Positions 33,683-46,370 of a DNA stretch of 64,000 nt are shown piece after piece. A model generated the notes under the pieces. That model searched no databases. It was not told the origin of the DNA and saw only the letters and a program-made list of their open reading frames with translations. The DNA lies in assembly GCF_921293095.1 (NCBI RefSeq), contig NC_060259.1, positions 30,635,812 to 30,699,811 on the forward strand, in the 5' to 3' direction. The position numbers were made by a program, and so were the translations under genes. Source of the DNA: Ischnura elegans (taxonomy: Eukaryota > Arthropoda > Insecta > Odonata > Coenagrionidae). Each line of letters begins with the position of its first letter. The first letter of the stretch is position 1.

Positions 33683-33807
33683 ATCGCGTTGATCAACTGC
33701 AACGGTAACCCGGCTTTAAGAAACTGCAGTTTTCCTCGTGGATTGATGACCTGGGCTCCAAATTGTATTTCCAACTCAGGAACGATACCTTTTATTAATC
33801 CTTGAAG
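33683..33807 (-). CDS. Candidate internal exon, minus strand
   Basis: On the minus strand a 125 bp segment ends at a consensus donor (AACGCGAT|GTGAGT, GT at 33682-33681). It gives 41 coding-like codons plus two bases, with residues such as GIVPELEIQFGAQVINPRGK and LPLQLINA. The upstream acceptor (AATATAG) is weak. It ends in phase 2, which fits the one-base start of the exon at 10643-10781. The family is not recognised. Confidence 0.35.
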
Positions 33808-34150
33808 CTATATTGGGTCATCTGCCACGCGCAAATCCGTAAATATTTATATAGACCTAAATTTTGCTCTGAGGTCTATCTTTGGAAATCAGCTACAGAA
33901 CGAGTCAAGAGTAGACGAGTTATGGTCACGCTATTGCATTGCCCATCAATTCTTTAGATGATACTTGAGTACCATTATACGGAATAAATGTGAGCTATAC
34001 GCATGCAAGTAGCGTCATCAAATATTTTCACGATTAATTAAAAAACTGCTCACAGGAGAATTTAATGTCTTTAATTTGACTTGGCCTCGCTCCCGCACAC
34101 ACAGACACACACAGGGCACAGAGTTTAGAAACCGGAGAAAAGGTTTCCGA

Positions 34151-36110
34151 ACGAGATACGTTCGCAGAGTAGATCAATAATATGCGTCAATTTTGCACAA
34201 CCAATAAACTGACATTACCTCGGTATGAATAATAGTTTTGCTTATTGAATTTTTAGAGCTGGATTTTCCCAATTTATGTTTCAAATATGAACTACTGACC
34301 CAGTAGTAAAGAATATGATAGATCTTTAGGAATAGCGGTGATTGGGTCGATTTAAGAAGTAATTTTTTCGTTTTTTTTTTCAAAACTTCAGCAAGTAAAT
34401 GCTCGTCGGATACAGCAAGTAATTACACAGGAGGATATTCATTCCAAATAAATTAATTGATTTATAACAAAAAGTTATAAAATTATGGAAAATATGAATA
34501 CAAAGGACTCAACTGTTAGATATATGATGTTGGTCTGAAATTCTATGTGTTTCTTTATCGGTTAGGTATTGAATTATTTCCAGAAAACATATGGAAAAAG
34601 CTCTCTCAGTGCATTCATTTTAAATGTCATTAAAAATGGTAAGGGTCGTCCTCAACTAAGTAACAGGCGGTCGAATATCACATATTCAAGGTTGAATATC
34701 ACCTATTCAAGTCATTCCTTTCGACGATATGTGGCCACCTCGCGATCATTTTTATGTGAGTAAAAAACTCCACACGTTTATAAGCCCGGAACCATATCTT
34801 AACAGCCCAATGTTGTACTAATCAGGCAACGACAATTCTCTTCCTTGGTCTCAATACAGGCAAGGGAAATCAATGCCTTTTTGAAAAGAAGTTTACTATT
34901 TGTATTATATGATAGTATAATAAGGTCGGAATCCATTACAACCCACTTACATTCAGGAAAATTCCATTTTAATGGCGTGTAATTTGGTCCATAACCCTAG
35001 GGCATGCTAGAGTTTTATTTAATATAAAATTCCGGGCACCTTCTTGATCGTGTAACAATCAGGTAACCATAAAACCTTTCGAAATGTACTTAGCAGTTTT
35101 CAGGTTAATAATATAATTTACAATTTTCTCTCTTTTATGCATCTAGCTCTATCATTACCGCCCCTAAATGAAATATTGATGGCGAAGTAATGATTTACGA
35201 ATGTATAAACTGACAATAGCTGTACCATATACCGTCAATGGTTTATCATCAATTACATGTCATCTCTACACCATTTTTGGTGTAAAAAATAAATTAATTG
35301 AAGTTCGTTTCAAAGTCCTTTATTTTTTTTCTTCACAAAATTCAGATGCTCAAAAATTTCCCCTGAGATAATTCTAGTTACCGAGCAATCAGCGTTCTTA
35401 AATAAACATTAAGTTATACAAAGCTCTGAATATCCGCAATAATGTATGCAAATGCTGCTCCCGAGCACAAATATAAATATGAAATCACGAAATTTTTCCC
35501 AATTGCTCGTTTCCTTTTCCATTTCACTTGTCATAGGTAGGTACATACGTAAAAAATAGAGTTCAAAGTTGTGCGTCAACTAAGATTGAGGTCAATTCCC
35601 ACCCATTAAATGTGGCACGGAACTTCAGCCTCAAAAGATTGAGCACTTATGAAAAATTTCATGTAGAGAGAACCTAAGAACACATTTTTCCGCAATAATT
35701 GGTCATCTAACAAAGTTAACACGGAGTGTAGTGTATTCATCTCATATTGACGTTTTTTCTGCTGTCTTCTCATTTTCTTGAATGCTTTCTTGTCTTGTTT
35801 TGTATCTCTCACCGGCTGTTTGTGAAACAAAGTGCACTGATGTAATCTCTGGAGCCATAATTGACGCATTTTTATCAGCAGGAAAACAGTTGTAACCATA
35901 CTTCCTGAACTTTAATGTATCTGTATGAAGAGATGCGGTGTAGAAGTTAAAAACGACAAAAAATGCTCCAGGTTATCTGTTTTTCACTCACACCGTCTCA
36001 ACATTCTAACGGCATGATATATACTTGAGTGAGGTATCATACGTCACGAAGAATGATAGTGATTAAGGTCTAAATACGATGAATATCATTTAGCTTATGT
36101 AGAAAATTGA
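34151..36110. other. AT-rich stretch with one possible small exon
   Basis: Largely unrecognised. At 34583-34637 a 55 bp plus-strand segment has an acceptor (GAATTATTTCCAG) and a donor (AAAATG|GTAAGG) around the open peptide KTYGKSSLSAFILNVIKN. It is too short to call alone. A 97-codon minus-strand frame at 35606-35899 shows no recognisable motif. Confidence 0.35.
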
Positions 36111-36173
36111 GCAGGCTAAACCTTTACACGAATGTTTGAGAAGGCTAAAACTTTTAGAAGAATGTTTGGAAGC
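36111..36173 (+). repeat. Short tandem duplication, unit about 31-33 bp
   Basis: AGGCTAAACCTTTACACGAA...TGTTTGAGA is followed directly by a diverged second copy (AGGCTAAAACTTTTAGAAGA...TGTTTGGAA). Confidence 0.6.
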
Positions 36174-36484
36174 TATTTTTATGAGATTCGAGTGATACTG
36201 AAAATTCAATATCAGATTTAGATAATTTTGAATATCGATAACTGGTGATAACGGTAACTAGTATTGAAAAGATGAATATTGGCCCCTAAATTATAATTAA
36301 AATAGCTTAAATTATATGGGCCTCAGATTTCACGGGGTATAATATTGCCATATTCATAGAATAATAAGTCGTGATACATTGCTGGAAGGGGATTGCTAAT
36401 CCGACCCGATAATTCGATAATGTTATCGGACAATTACATATCGCCAATGTTCCGAGCTCAGTATAGGATTCCCGTTGTATATAC

Positions 36485-36624
36485 CCCATTGCCTCCCAGT
36501 GACATGATATCACTTAAAAGTTAAAAGATTTCTTAATTAAGTGTCTGTATATTTGCATATCATGCCTCCATTCTATATATATTACATACATTTCTCTCAT
36601 ATGATATCACTGGAAGTAAATGGG
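36485..36624. mobile_element. Possible 140 bp piggyBac-type mini-MITE
   Basis: The two ends are similar inverted sequences over ~28 bp (left CCCATTGCCTCCCAGTGACA, right complement CCCATTTACTTCCAGTGATA). The right flank is TTAA (36625-36628), but the left flank is ATAC, so the target duplication is not clean. Confidence 0.4.
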
Positions 36625-36628
36625 TTAA

Positions 36629-39366
36629 GCGTCGTGATATCTTACAATGTGTCGATATGCCGCCCAGGCTCTCTCTAAAGTTCGTCTCTCTCGTCAGTCA
36701 TTCACTTAATAGTGGACATGCCACGATCTTGAACCTGCTCTAAATGTTCTGTAGACAAAGTGGTGGAAGGTTGGGTGGTAGGGAGGCTTGTATTAAGAAA
36801 CTAACAAGGCCTAGAGTTGATATTATGCATGATGAGCGGGAGACTTCGCACAACTTCCCGTTGTGCATTCTACAATCATCGTCTCTCTAGAACTTCGACC
36901 CTCTAGTACCTGAGTAACGAGTCTTGTCGACCAGGTACTACTTTTTTCCTCTCTAAAACACCGCATTGTGAAGCGGGAGAAGGCTGTCTTCCTTCCCCCC
37001 AGGTACAAATCAGTCATGGTTGGCTAGTATTAGAACGATCGGGGGAAACTCCGAGCTTGTTTCATATCTTGCTTACTATTTTAATGAAAGATTGTCACGC
37101 ATCGTTCCGTTGTCTACGTGCTCACATTCCATTCGACACTTATGCATTCCTCGCAATTGAGGACAATTTTTTTCACTACGAGGTATCTCCACGGAATAAC
37201 GTTCAGTTTCGTAGCGGGACAATAATGATAACTCGGGAAGGAATGTAATTTGTCCGGGGATATTAGCCGGAGGGTACAAATAATTCCATATTTTCGGCGA
37301 CTCAGTCTCTATATTACAATATTACCGTGTTTATTACTACGCTTGAGGGTTATGTTCAAAATAGGGCGTAATATTTTATTTATTTATGCAAAGCCAAATA
37401 TTTCGCGTCATGTACGCCCTCTTATCTCGTTGAACAGAAATATATTCTCCTGTTCCCTACATGACCAGATGATTTTGCAATAAAATGAGTTATTTCTCTG
37501 TGAATCGGTTTTGAATAAGCCATTTCCTCTCTCCGCTCAAGTGAACCTTGCAAACAATAGGGTGTAAAATGGTGCTCTTGAGAATAGAGGTAATCTATCT
37601 GCTAACAATAAGTCGATAACAAATCTTTATCGCTCTTATAAGGTTCAGTATTAAGAGGAGAAGAAAAAAAACACAGAATATGGTTATTTTTCTATAAAAA
37701 GAATAGTTGAGATATTCTTACTGACTTGGATGCTGAACTTATTGAATTACTTTGGTGACTACAATTACAGGGGCTGACGATTGAGCGTTACTGAGAAATT
37801 TAACTGTGTTGGGCGATAAAACTGGTGATAGGATAATTTCCTCCGTTTCTTATTTTACCGAATCTCGAACTCATATCAGTAGTGGAACGGGTGCAATAAA
37901 GAATGCCAATGATGCTGTTATTACGGTACTTCCACGCGTCCAGCATTCTTCAAATTCCGGCGTTGACATTTCAGAGGACGGCTACTTCTTCGTTAACATG
38001 ATTTTTTTATTGTTTGATGGGGAAGACAAATCACCCACGTGAAATCATAATTTGAAGGCATGACCCGGTTAAATACCCACGTAGAGTTTTTCTCCGCGTT
38101 TTGCGGTAAGGACTAATTTTCGAAAGAAATAAAGGGTACGGTAACCAGTTGTCAACCTACTTACTCAATTCAAGTGAGTTATATTCACTAAACTCTGGTT
38201 AACTACCGTTTTAAAGTTCTTAGCTATTCTAATTGTAAACATAATGACTGTATGAAATTGTTTTAGGCTTGAAATGAAATACGTTTTCAAAATCACGGTC
38301 AGTAGTGGAGTAATATTAATAATGGGGTCGTTAATATTGAAGTATGGAGATTATCACTTGAAGTTTATATTTTATGATGGAAAACATGTATTTTTACCAA
38401 AAAAATTTAGATATGAGTGCTCTAAACATAAGATTTTCAATATAGATTTTTCAATATTTTTGCATTTAAGTAATAATTGACTGCTATGTCATTGAAGACA
38501 TCTTTTCTCTTTTCTTCACCTTTAACACAAATGCGCCTACTTTAGTTACGTTGCGTTTATAACAAATATGATGGCCAGTCCGATTGAATGAAGTACCGCG
38601 ACCCGATTTTCCTCATCGATTTCCAGGTTAAATCAGAGGTAAATGTTTTGAATTGCGTATATTTTCTTCACAGAAAACTAAAATGAGGAAATGATTGATC
38701 TAAAGATTTTAAAACGGCCCCTTCAAGTTCTAATACATCCAATATTTCCTTTCGGAAGTGAAGAGGTTGGCTCTACTAGGTGAGCCAAATCGAGCTGTGT
38801 CTTTTTGAATCCCCTCCATTTGCTCTATGAATAATCGCAAATGCATACAGATTGATGGCCTCCAAAAAATACGTTACCGCAGCTAGGCTCCTTTGCCTTC
38901 ATAAATGGCGAACAAATCGCAGAATTTCCTTTGAAACTAGTAAACATTATTACGAGTCCTTCAAATGCTAACTGTCACTTCGGAAATTCCTCGTCACGCC
39001 ATTCTCCTTTGATGTTTTACCGACCCTGGTTTATGTGAGGCGAAACCTCAGACATCAATTGGGAGGCAGGTAGTTTGAGCAAAGGAGAGGGTGGAGAGGT
39101 CTTCGTGGCTATCCACACACATGTATCAGTCACGCAACATGAATTGCATGCCGTATGCTTTTTCCCTTTTCCTATCGCCGGTTTGCCAGCAAGTTTCAAT
39201 CACGCAGACCTCAAGAGAATTCGTTTCCACGTCACCACTTCTATCGGAGCCCAGAGTTATGGCTCCCCCCGGCTCAGGGAAGAAGGCAAAATCTTTAAGT
39301 AGGTAGTCATTCCAGTAATGGTGGTGGTTTAGCACGCCGAAGAGCTTTGTGTTTACCTAATTACAG
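36629..39366. other. AT-rich stretch with a GC-richer patch at 39000-39300
   Basis: No supported gene. The minus strand of 39126-39335 is open for 69 codons with fairly balanced composition (EVCVIETCWQTGDRKREKAY), but neither splice sites nor a family can be assigned. It could equally be an unlisted repeat. Confidence 0.35.
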
Positions 39367-41479
39367 AACGGAAATTAACAGGTCCAATTTTTATGCTGGA
39401 AATGAGCTTCGGGTGAGTGGATAACGAAGTGAGTTTCTCGATTTCTCCCCCGCGCTAGTTAACCCGAGATGTCAAGATCATGTTTTACGGGCTTCCGTTT
39501 CGTAGATATGTCCATATCTGGACTGGACTTCGGCCAGAATACTTGAGCATTTTCTTAATGTTATTATCTCCCATGAAACTAAGAGGAAGATACCCCGGAA
39601 GGCAACCTAATGACTGAAAGCGCTGAAAGGGGCCATTTTTGCCGGTAAAGTTTTTTTACGAGCTATTATTTTATGCAGGAGGCTAATAAGTTTAAGAGGA
39701 ACAATTTCTTTCATCGCATTATTTTATTATTAGAAAAAAAATCATATACATTTTGTGTAATATTTATAAATTAAAAATTATCAGCCATGAATGCAGACAA
39801 TGGAACGCACAGATAGGACACTATTGTGCGATATACGCGATATATATAGATATGCAATCTTGCGATATAAATTAATGGTGGAAGTCAAGGAAAAGCATTC
39901 AAGAGAATATATAAATATATCTTTTACAATCGGGATGGGTGCGCCTTTCTGAGTCATGCCAAGAAAATCTTCATTTTTCTATGCAATTTCGCTTACTTAG
40001 CAAGTGGCACTTAAGCGAAACAGAAAGGTGCTAAGGTTTTTTCACAAACAAATCCTCAAAAATGTTTAAATGCTTACCCAGCATTGATTGAATTGAATTT
40101 TCTTTGGAATTGAAGAAATAGAATTTTCAGCTACTTGAATCATAAATTGTATCCATAATATCAACATTTCACAATATGAAATAAATATTAAAAGAAGAGC
40201 CTTTTTTCACAAAACAGCAGATATGCACCACTTTTATAGAGAAATCACCAAAAAAGTTCTTTATATGAGACCTATCATAATTTGGGCCTAAATATTTAGA
40301 CAAAAAATTAAATTAAATCAAGAAATTGCCTTCAAAATGCCAGTATAACAAAGATAATAAAAATTGCTTTCAGTATTCATTTTATCAATATATTACTTGC
40401 GTGTTCTTAAAACACATTAAAATATATTTTAATGAAAATACAATTGGTACTTTTCAAGGCATCGCTACAGATCAAGTGCGTGATTTTAAACTGATATAGG
40501 GCCAATAAATAAAAAATCATGATGACCAGAATTAAGGTGTAGTTTCTTTCTACTCCTATACATTCATCAACCAATGAATGGAATTAACTTCTTCCTCTGC
40601 GAATAAGTACTCTTTGATGAAATCTTTGTATCATAAAGAAACTATTATGCTCTATTTTCCAGGCACATTGCGCCGACAATATTTATAAATTTCTAAGTGA
40701 TCTCGTTACAATAACAGCGATGTGGTTCAGGTGATGCATTGTGTTCTTGCGGAATATAACAAACTAAACGTAATCAAAATAACTTTCGAACAGTAAATCT
40801 CCAAATACATTCCAGTCGTGACCCTTACCTTTAAAGGCAATCACCAATTTTCATAGTTTTCCAGAAAAAGAATTTCGTCCATGTTCTGCACAGCGATTAT
40901 GGTGCTACACAGTGGTTACGTAACAGCATGCGATAGACGTCTTCTCATTGGATATGTCAAAGTGATGAGGGTCTTGTTTTTCTTATTTTAGATTCAAAGA
41001 ATCACAGCTCACTGAAATCTTTTTACTCTCTTTTAAATAAATAATTTTTTAAAGTCTAGTTTTATATCCTTCGCCATAAAAACATCGCCACATGTTGAAG
41101 ACATAAGTCACTCTTTTTTTGTATTAGTTTGCATAACCCACGTGCCCTTCAGCCTTGTGGATGCATTGAAAATATGCAATAGCTTGTTTTTAGTGAGACA
41201 TTGATAGAATTCTTGGTCTTATTCCTCTGAAGAATTCCCAGTGTGGTCAATTGTTTACTCTTAGCATATCGGAAACGTGGCGAAGAAAACCAATTTTCCA
41301 TCGTGATTTTCCGATTAGTTTCTTAAATTGATTCTGTCAATGTTAGAAGTTGCTGAGTTGGAATCGACACATTCTCGTCAATAAGTTCTTCCTTGTGTTT
41401 TAGATATCCCATGAGAAAATGTGTCGCTCATGGAAATGGTATTTCAACCTTCACTCATCATGTTTACCATCTCTTTTGA
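39367..41479 (+). CDS. Chain of three small exon candidates (speculative)
   Basis: Segments 39367-39412 (acceptor CTAATTACAG, donor CTTCGG|GTGAGT), 40663-40730 (acceptor CTCTATTTTCCAG, donor GGTTCAG|GTGATG) and 41404-41479 (acceptor TTCCTTGTGTTTTAG, ending TGA at 41477-41479) are each open in the single frame that splice phase allows (0, 2, then stop). They read NRSNFYAGNELR, CADNIYKFLSDLVTITAMWF and YPMRKCVAHGNGISTF. Each is short enough to arise by chance; only phase agreement across all three makes the chain worth recording. The family is not recognised. Confidence 0.22.
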
Positions 41480-43140
41480 AAAATTTGAAGAGTTATCTTA
41501 CCCTGAAATTCAATTGAGTTTCATGCACTTGATCAGATTAGCAATGAACGAGCAGTTTACTAAACCTTTCACTCATATTATAAATATGGATCGTGTACTT
41601 AGTTTATATTTTTTGAGTGACTGCAATAATTACTTGACATTAAATCAGCATATTCTCTCTATTACTAAGAAACACAAATATTTTCTCATGATCATCATAG
41701 CATAGCATTAAAAGAGTCACATCGGAAACAGTTTCCAATGAAAAACTGTTTATGGATGAGTGCGACTTTGGAATTAGGTGAAGCAATGCGTAGACAAACT
41801 ATACTGAGGCCTGAAATCCCTTAAGAGTCCAGGAAAAATAAAAAAGAGAATGTTAGATAGCCTTCGAAGGAAGCGCACAGGGTGGATAAAATCGGGGGAG
41901 AAATTATCAAAGCACTAGGTGAGATATCGCAAGACGCACTTAATGGAATAACTCGGGACCTTTATTAATCCGGAAAGCGGCCAGAAGGCGACCATAATGA
42001 AAAAGCAAGGGCTAGCAAATATGAAGAATCGAACCAAAAGCATGGTATCACATGCCTCCAAAATCTTCACTCGGATAAATGGAAGACGGATCGATGGCAA
42101 AATCGAAGAAAACTTGTCAGAAAACTAATTTAAATGTAAGAAGAAGTTATAGAGGGACAAGGGGTGCAAATATACACCCAAGGCTAATGCTTACAACAGT
42201 GATCCATGCAAAAAATCGGTGTATACATGGACCGTGAACTATGAGAAGGTTTCGATAATTTTAAATGGAAAAATATGTCCAAAACGATGGAGAAACTTGG
42301 ACTACACTACCTCGGCAGAAGAATCATGTACCAGCTCTACATGGACCAAGAGGCCAATATGCACACGAATGGAGGAATACATTTAGAAGAAAAAAATAGC
42401 GAAGTTTTTGGCAAGGATGTAGCCTATCACCAGCGCTCTTCAGCATGCACATTGAAAACGCAATAAAAGGGAGAAAAAGAACTTATCAAGTGGATCAGGG
42501 TGAAAGGTGAAGAAATAAAAAATGCCACAATTCGCAGATAACGTTACAATCACGGCGGGGAATAAAGTATTCCTACACAACTCGATCACCAAAATTGAAT
42601 GAATATATCTTGATTCAATATGAAAACAGCGAGAACTCTTAGCATTGAATTCCATTGCATGCGCATTTTGCAAAAGAATTTCTAAATTGGTATTTACCAC
42701 AGTAGGTGGAATAAATATTATTCAAGCCCAACTTGAATTTTTTTCCAATTCCCATCTATAGTCTCACAATCATATTGTCATACAGTGCAGCTAACTATGC
42801 GTTGCATTATCATTATGCTGAAGCGAAACGTAATTTTTTGAACAAATTTTCTCCCAGTTATGAAGAATGATTCCCAATATCAACAGAATATTTCGTGAAA
42901 ATATGCACCTCGATTCGGTAAACTCACTAAAGTCCCCTGAGAATCTTCAAGAATGTACTTTACATTGCGATTTCGATAATATCAACATTTTACAATATGC
43001 TATAATATTAAAAGAGCAGCCTATTTTCTCAAAAACAGCAGATATACACCAACTTTATAGGGAGAAATTACCAAACAAATTCTTTAAATGAGACCTATCA
43101 ATATTTGGGTCGAAATATAGATAAACGATTAAATCAGCTT
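40148..43140 (+). repeat. Direct repeat pair (40148-40322 and 42978-43140)
   Basis: A block with AATATCAACATTT.ACAATATG, AAAACAGCAGATAT.CACCA and GAGACCTATCA occurs twice in the same orientation about 2.8 kb apart, with small indels. The RTE relic at 41860-42640 lies between the copies. Confidence 0.7.
41860..42640 (+). pseudogene. RTE-like reverse transcriptase relic
   Basis: Plus-strand pieces keep the RT order: a SHASKILTRINGRID segment (about 42047-42090), FKWKNM..TMEKLGLHYLGRRI (about 42261-42310), LYMDQEANMHTNGGIH (about 42335-42385), a shifted QGCSLSPALFSMHIENAI-like block (about 42410-42470), then FADNVTITAG (about 42531-42560). The catalytic F/YADD box reads FADN, so the second aspartate is lost, and there are stops and frame changes. 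It is inactive. Confidence 0.72.
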
Positions 43141-43869
43141 GGAGAAAATGCCTCCTCAGCGGTTGTTCAACGTTGTAACGTTACATTTAGTGTTTGCAAT
43201 AGGCGACATTGCTCTTAAAAATTCTTACGAAACTGCGATTTGATTTACCAACCATTATTATCTAAAATCAACACATTTGCATAGTTGAAAACTTAACTGA
43301 TCTTGAGAACGAAAACAATAAAAAACGCTCAGAAATTAAATCTTCAAACATTGCGTGTCAGGTGATAAGAGATGCATAATTGCTGAATACTTAAACGTTA
43401 ACTGATGACTTCTTGAATATTAACATAAATCAATCAACTCATTAGGTGCTATTTTCTTATACGTTCAGATGTTAAGTACTGATCATTACCTTCGCATTCA
43501 ATTTAAACTGAATTTTAAATAACCTTAATTACAGTGAATAGTATCAATTAGTAGCAGATACATAACAATCCAAATTCATATTTATTGCAAGCACTAAATG
43601 TAACCTTACATTCGCACAACGCTCTTCGTTTTGGTCGTAATGATTGTCATAAAGTATATCACCACTTGAGAAACAATTCATATCGAGACTCAAATATGGA
43701 CAGAGAAATTTATTTTCTTCTCTTTAGTTGGCAAGAAAAACTTTGTTTTAAAATTATTTAATTTATTACATTTTCGCAGTTATCTGAACATTCAGTTTTA
43801 TGAGATTACTGTTCACATCACGAAATCCTTTCAATAATGTGACCGTATCGTTGACCGTTTCGTTATCGT
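43141..43869. other. AT-rich stretch, nothing recognised
   Basis: No coding-like frame or paired repeat seen. Confidence 0.4.
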
Positions 43870-46370
43870 TCAAAAATGCCAGAATGGCATAATGAGAAAC
43901 AAAAATATTACATGCATATAGCTTTGCAACAGTTAATGCTTGAAATCACCCTATACTATGCTCTTTCAAAACAGGTAAAGAGCAATGGGAAAATGATTTC
44001 CAAGCTTAAAGCTGAATTACATCAACGATTTCACGTGTAAAGCCGTGGCACAGTCTTTTTGCATCCGTGATGAATTTCATTTTATGAAAGTTTCTTAAGG
44101 AATTTGACTACAGTAAATCTTGTGATTTCAAATTGTATTCAATGGCGAGGAATATTTTTTTCCGGTTTTACAAAGACCACTACAAAGAAAAAGTGATTCG
44201 TATTGTTTCATCTCAGCATAGTTAGCATAGAATATCATGGAATCGATATCATTGATGTAGCAGTTGGTTCGCATAATCTTATCATTTGTCGAAAATATGC
44301 TCAGAGCAATTCTCCAGTCATCTGAACGTCAGCAGAATTTCAAGACGCGTGAAAGAATACGCTATCACGAAGTTATTTTTTTCAGTGTCAGCTGAAAATT
44401 TAAATCGTTTCTGCACTGTACTTTTTGATCCGCAGCACTTATAATCTTTCTATCATATCATCTTTGACTTGTGGACTCAACAATTTAATTTAATTTATTT
44501 AGTCTCACATTTTGAATGTGATAAATTAGTGCTTAGTGGAATGTTGATATTTTGCTGGCCAATTCATTTCTTTCATTGCTGTTCTATTATCTGCCATTAT
44601 TGCTACCGTCATCACCCTGTGGCTTTTTTGAAAGAAAAATCATCACCCTGTCCATAAATTGCCTTTGAGATGATTCCACATGTTTAAAAAATTCTCTAGA
44701 ATAATTTCAAAGCTTCAATATAATTAAAGCCACTGCTTGCATTGAAGAATAGAAGGTTATTAAATTAAACTTTCTTATTTCTTAATCGGGTGATTATTTA
44801 ACTATTACTTAAACTAGGGATTCTATGAACCATAAGACCATAGGTATACACTCAGTAGCGCATAAGTTACAGTGAAATAGTGGAAATAAAATGTTACTCT
44901 CCGTATAGTCGAAGGAAACTCGATGCTAAAATTACGAAAGTTAAATGATCACGTCAAGTAAAATATAGTTTAGTGAAAGGATATTTTGAATTTTTTATAA
45001 AACGATAATGGAAAATTAAGCACTAGATAATTACTGAATAATAGTATCATCCTTGAAGTAATGGGTTCCAAAGCAATCCAAACAAAATTGATGATCCGAT
45101 TGCAGCAACTGTGTTTGATAATTGCTTGGAAACATTATTAATGGTAACAACGGAATGCATATAGAGATGTGGTTCATGAAGCCAATTGTGCTAGTACAGA
45201 GACTTATATTTTTTTAGTGAAAGCCATAAACCAAGTACAATTTACTAATGTGAAAAATTATGATGAACTCAATATATTTTAGTTACAGACAGAAAATTTG
45301 GTTTAAGAGGTGATTCCGGTGTATCCCACTGCACACTCATTTAGATACAATGCAAATTCAACTGCTTCCCTCCACTTATGAATATACCGCACACTTGTAA
45401 TGAAGTCATTCATAATTAACACTTAACATGCTCGAGCATTCATTTTGATTGTTTTTGAATTTCAAGTATTTTTCCTTCCAACTGGAAAAAATTTTTTCGA
45501 GGTTTTTGATGAATTTTTGGTCCACGCTGACCCACTAAAAATAAGATTTATAGCTTTTTTAATTTACGATATGTTTAAACGAAACTTGAAGCAAGTACGT
45601 TGCGGAAAAGCTCCATTTTAATAATGAAAGATACTTTGTTTCTTCTACAAGTATATAAAAATTTCTATTTTATTAGCGGTTTCGGCTGTTACACCATTAT
45701 CAACTACTAATTTGATAATGGTGTAACAGCCGAAATAAACTATATTATCAAATAGAAATTTTTATAAACATGTGGAAGAAACAGTGTCTTTTATTATTAA
45801 GATATCCTCTATACCTTTGTAATAATTCACATGAGCCATCAAATTTAATCGTATTTATCGCAATTGATGACACATTTGACACCTTAATTCGAATAGCTCC
45901 ATCATAGGAAAATATATTTTTTTTGTAAACAGTACGTTGAATTCTTTGAAATTTTGGTGTAACATAAAATTATTACCCTTAAAAATTTAGCTAAGTAATG
46001 TAAAGGACGAAAAGAAGGGAGGCTTAGCGGTGATGGAAGACGGTGATTTTATAATTGGAGCCAAAAAAAATCATTTCTTATTTTGGCTATGTGTTCTCTA
46101 CGGGTACATAAATTCATTCGAAAATGCCAGAATGGCATTATGAGAAACAAAAATATTACATACACATAGCTTTCCAACTTTTAATGCTTGAAATCACCCT
46201 ATACTATGCTCTTTCAAAACAGGTGGAGATTAATAGGAAAATGATTTCCAAGCTTAAAGCTGAATTACATCCACGATTTCACATGTGTAAAGCAATGGCA
46301 CAGTGATTTTGCATCCGTGATGAAATTCATTTTATGAAAGTTTCTTAAGGAAATGGAGTGAGTAAATCAT
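43870..46370 (+). repeat. Direct repeat pair of ~245 bp (43870-44120 and 46115-46370)
   Basis: The two copies are close to 90% identical by eye and share long exact runs such as ATGCTTGAAATCACCCTATA and GATTTCCAAGCTTAAAGCTG. Both contain the same short frame starting MPEWH.EKQKYY, 60 codons in the right copy and 54 in the left. Most differences inside the frame change the amino acid, so there is no sign of selection for the peptide. 44121-45617 and 46371-47497 around the copies are AT-rich with nothing recognised beyond the hairpin at 45618. Confidence 0.75.
45618..45800. repeat. Fold-back hairpin, arms about 85 bp
   Basis: The arms at 45618-45704 and 45711-45800 are imperfect inverted copies with the inner block TTTCGGCTGTTACACCATTA nearly conserved, and outer blocks TAAAAATTTCTATTT and TGTTTCTTC. 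The CCATTATCAA/TTTCGGC motif and the GTGTCTTTTAT end link it to the insertion at 23620-23845. Confidence 0.75.

Larger units (their letters stand above)
30325..34150 (+). repeat. Direct repeat pair, one copy split by piggyBac
   Basis: Copy 1 is 30325-30500 plus 33112-33180; copy 2 is 33887-34150. Shared blocks include GAGTCAA, TTGCCCATCAATTCTT/ATGCCCATCAATTCTT, AGATGATACTT, GTGAGCTATA and AGGAGAATTTAAT, then, past the insertion point, GGCCTCGC and GTTTA.AAACC.GAGA. Copy 2 has a single TTAA where copy 1 holds the 2.6 kb element, so it is a paralogous empty site. 33181-33682 between them is AT-rich with nothing recognised. Confidence 0.78.
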
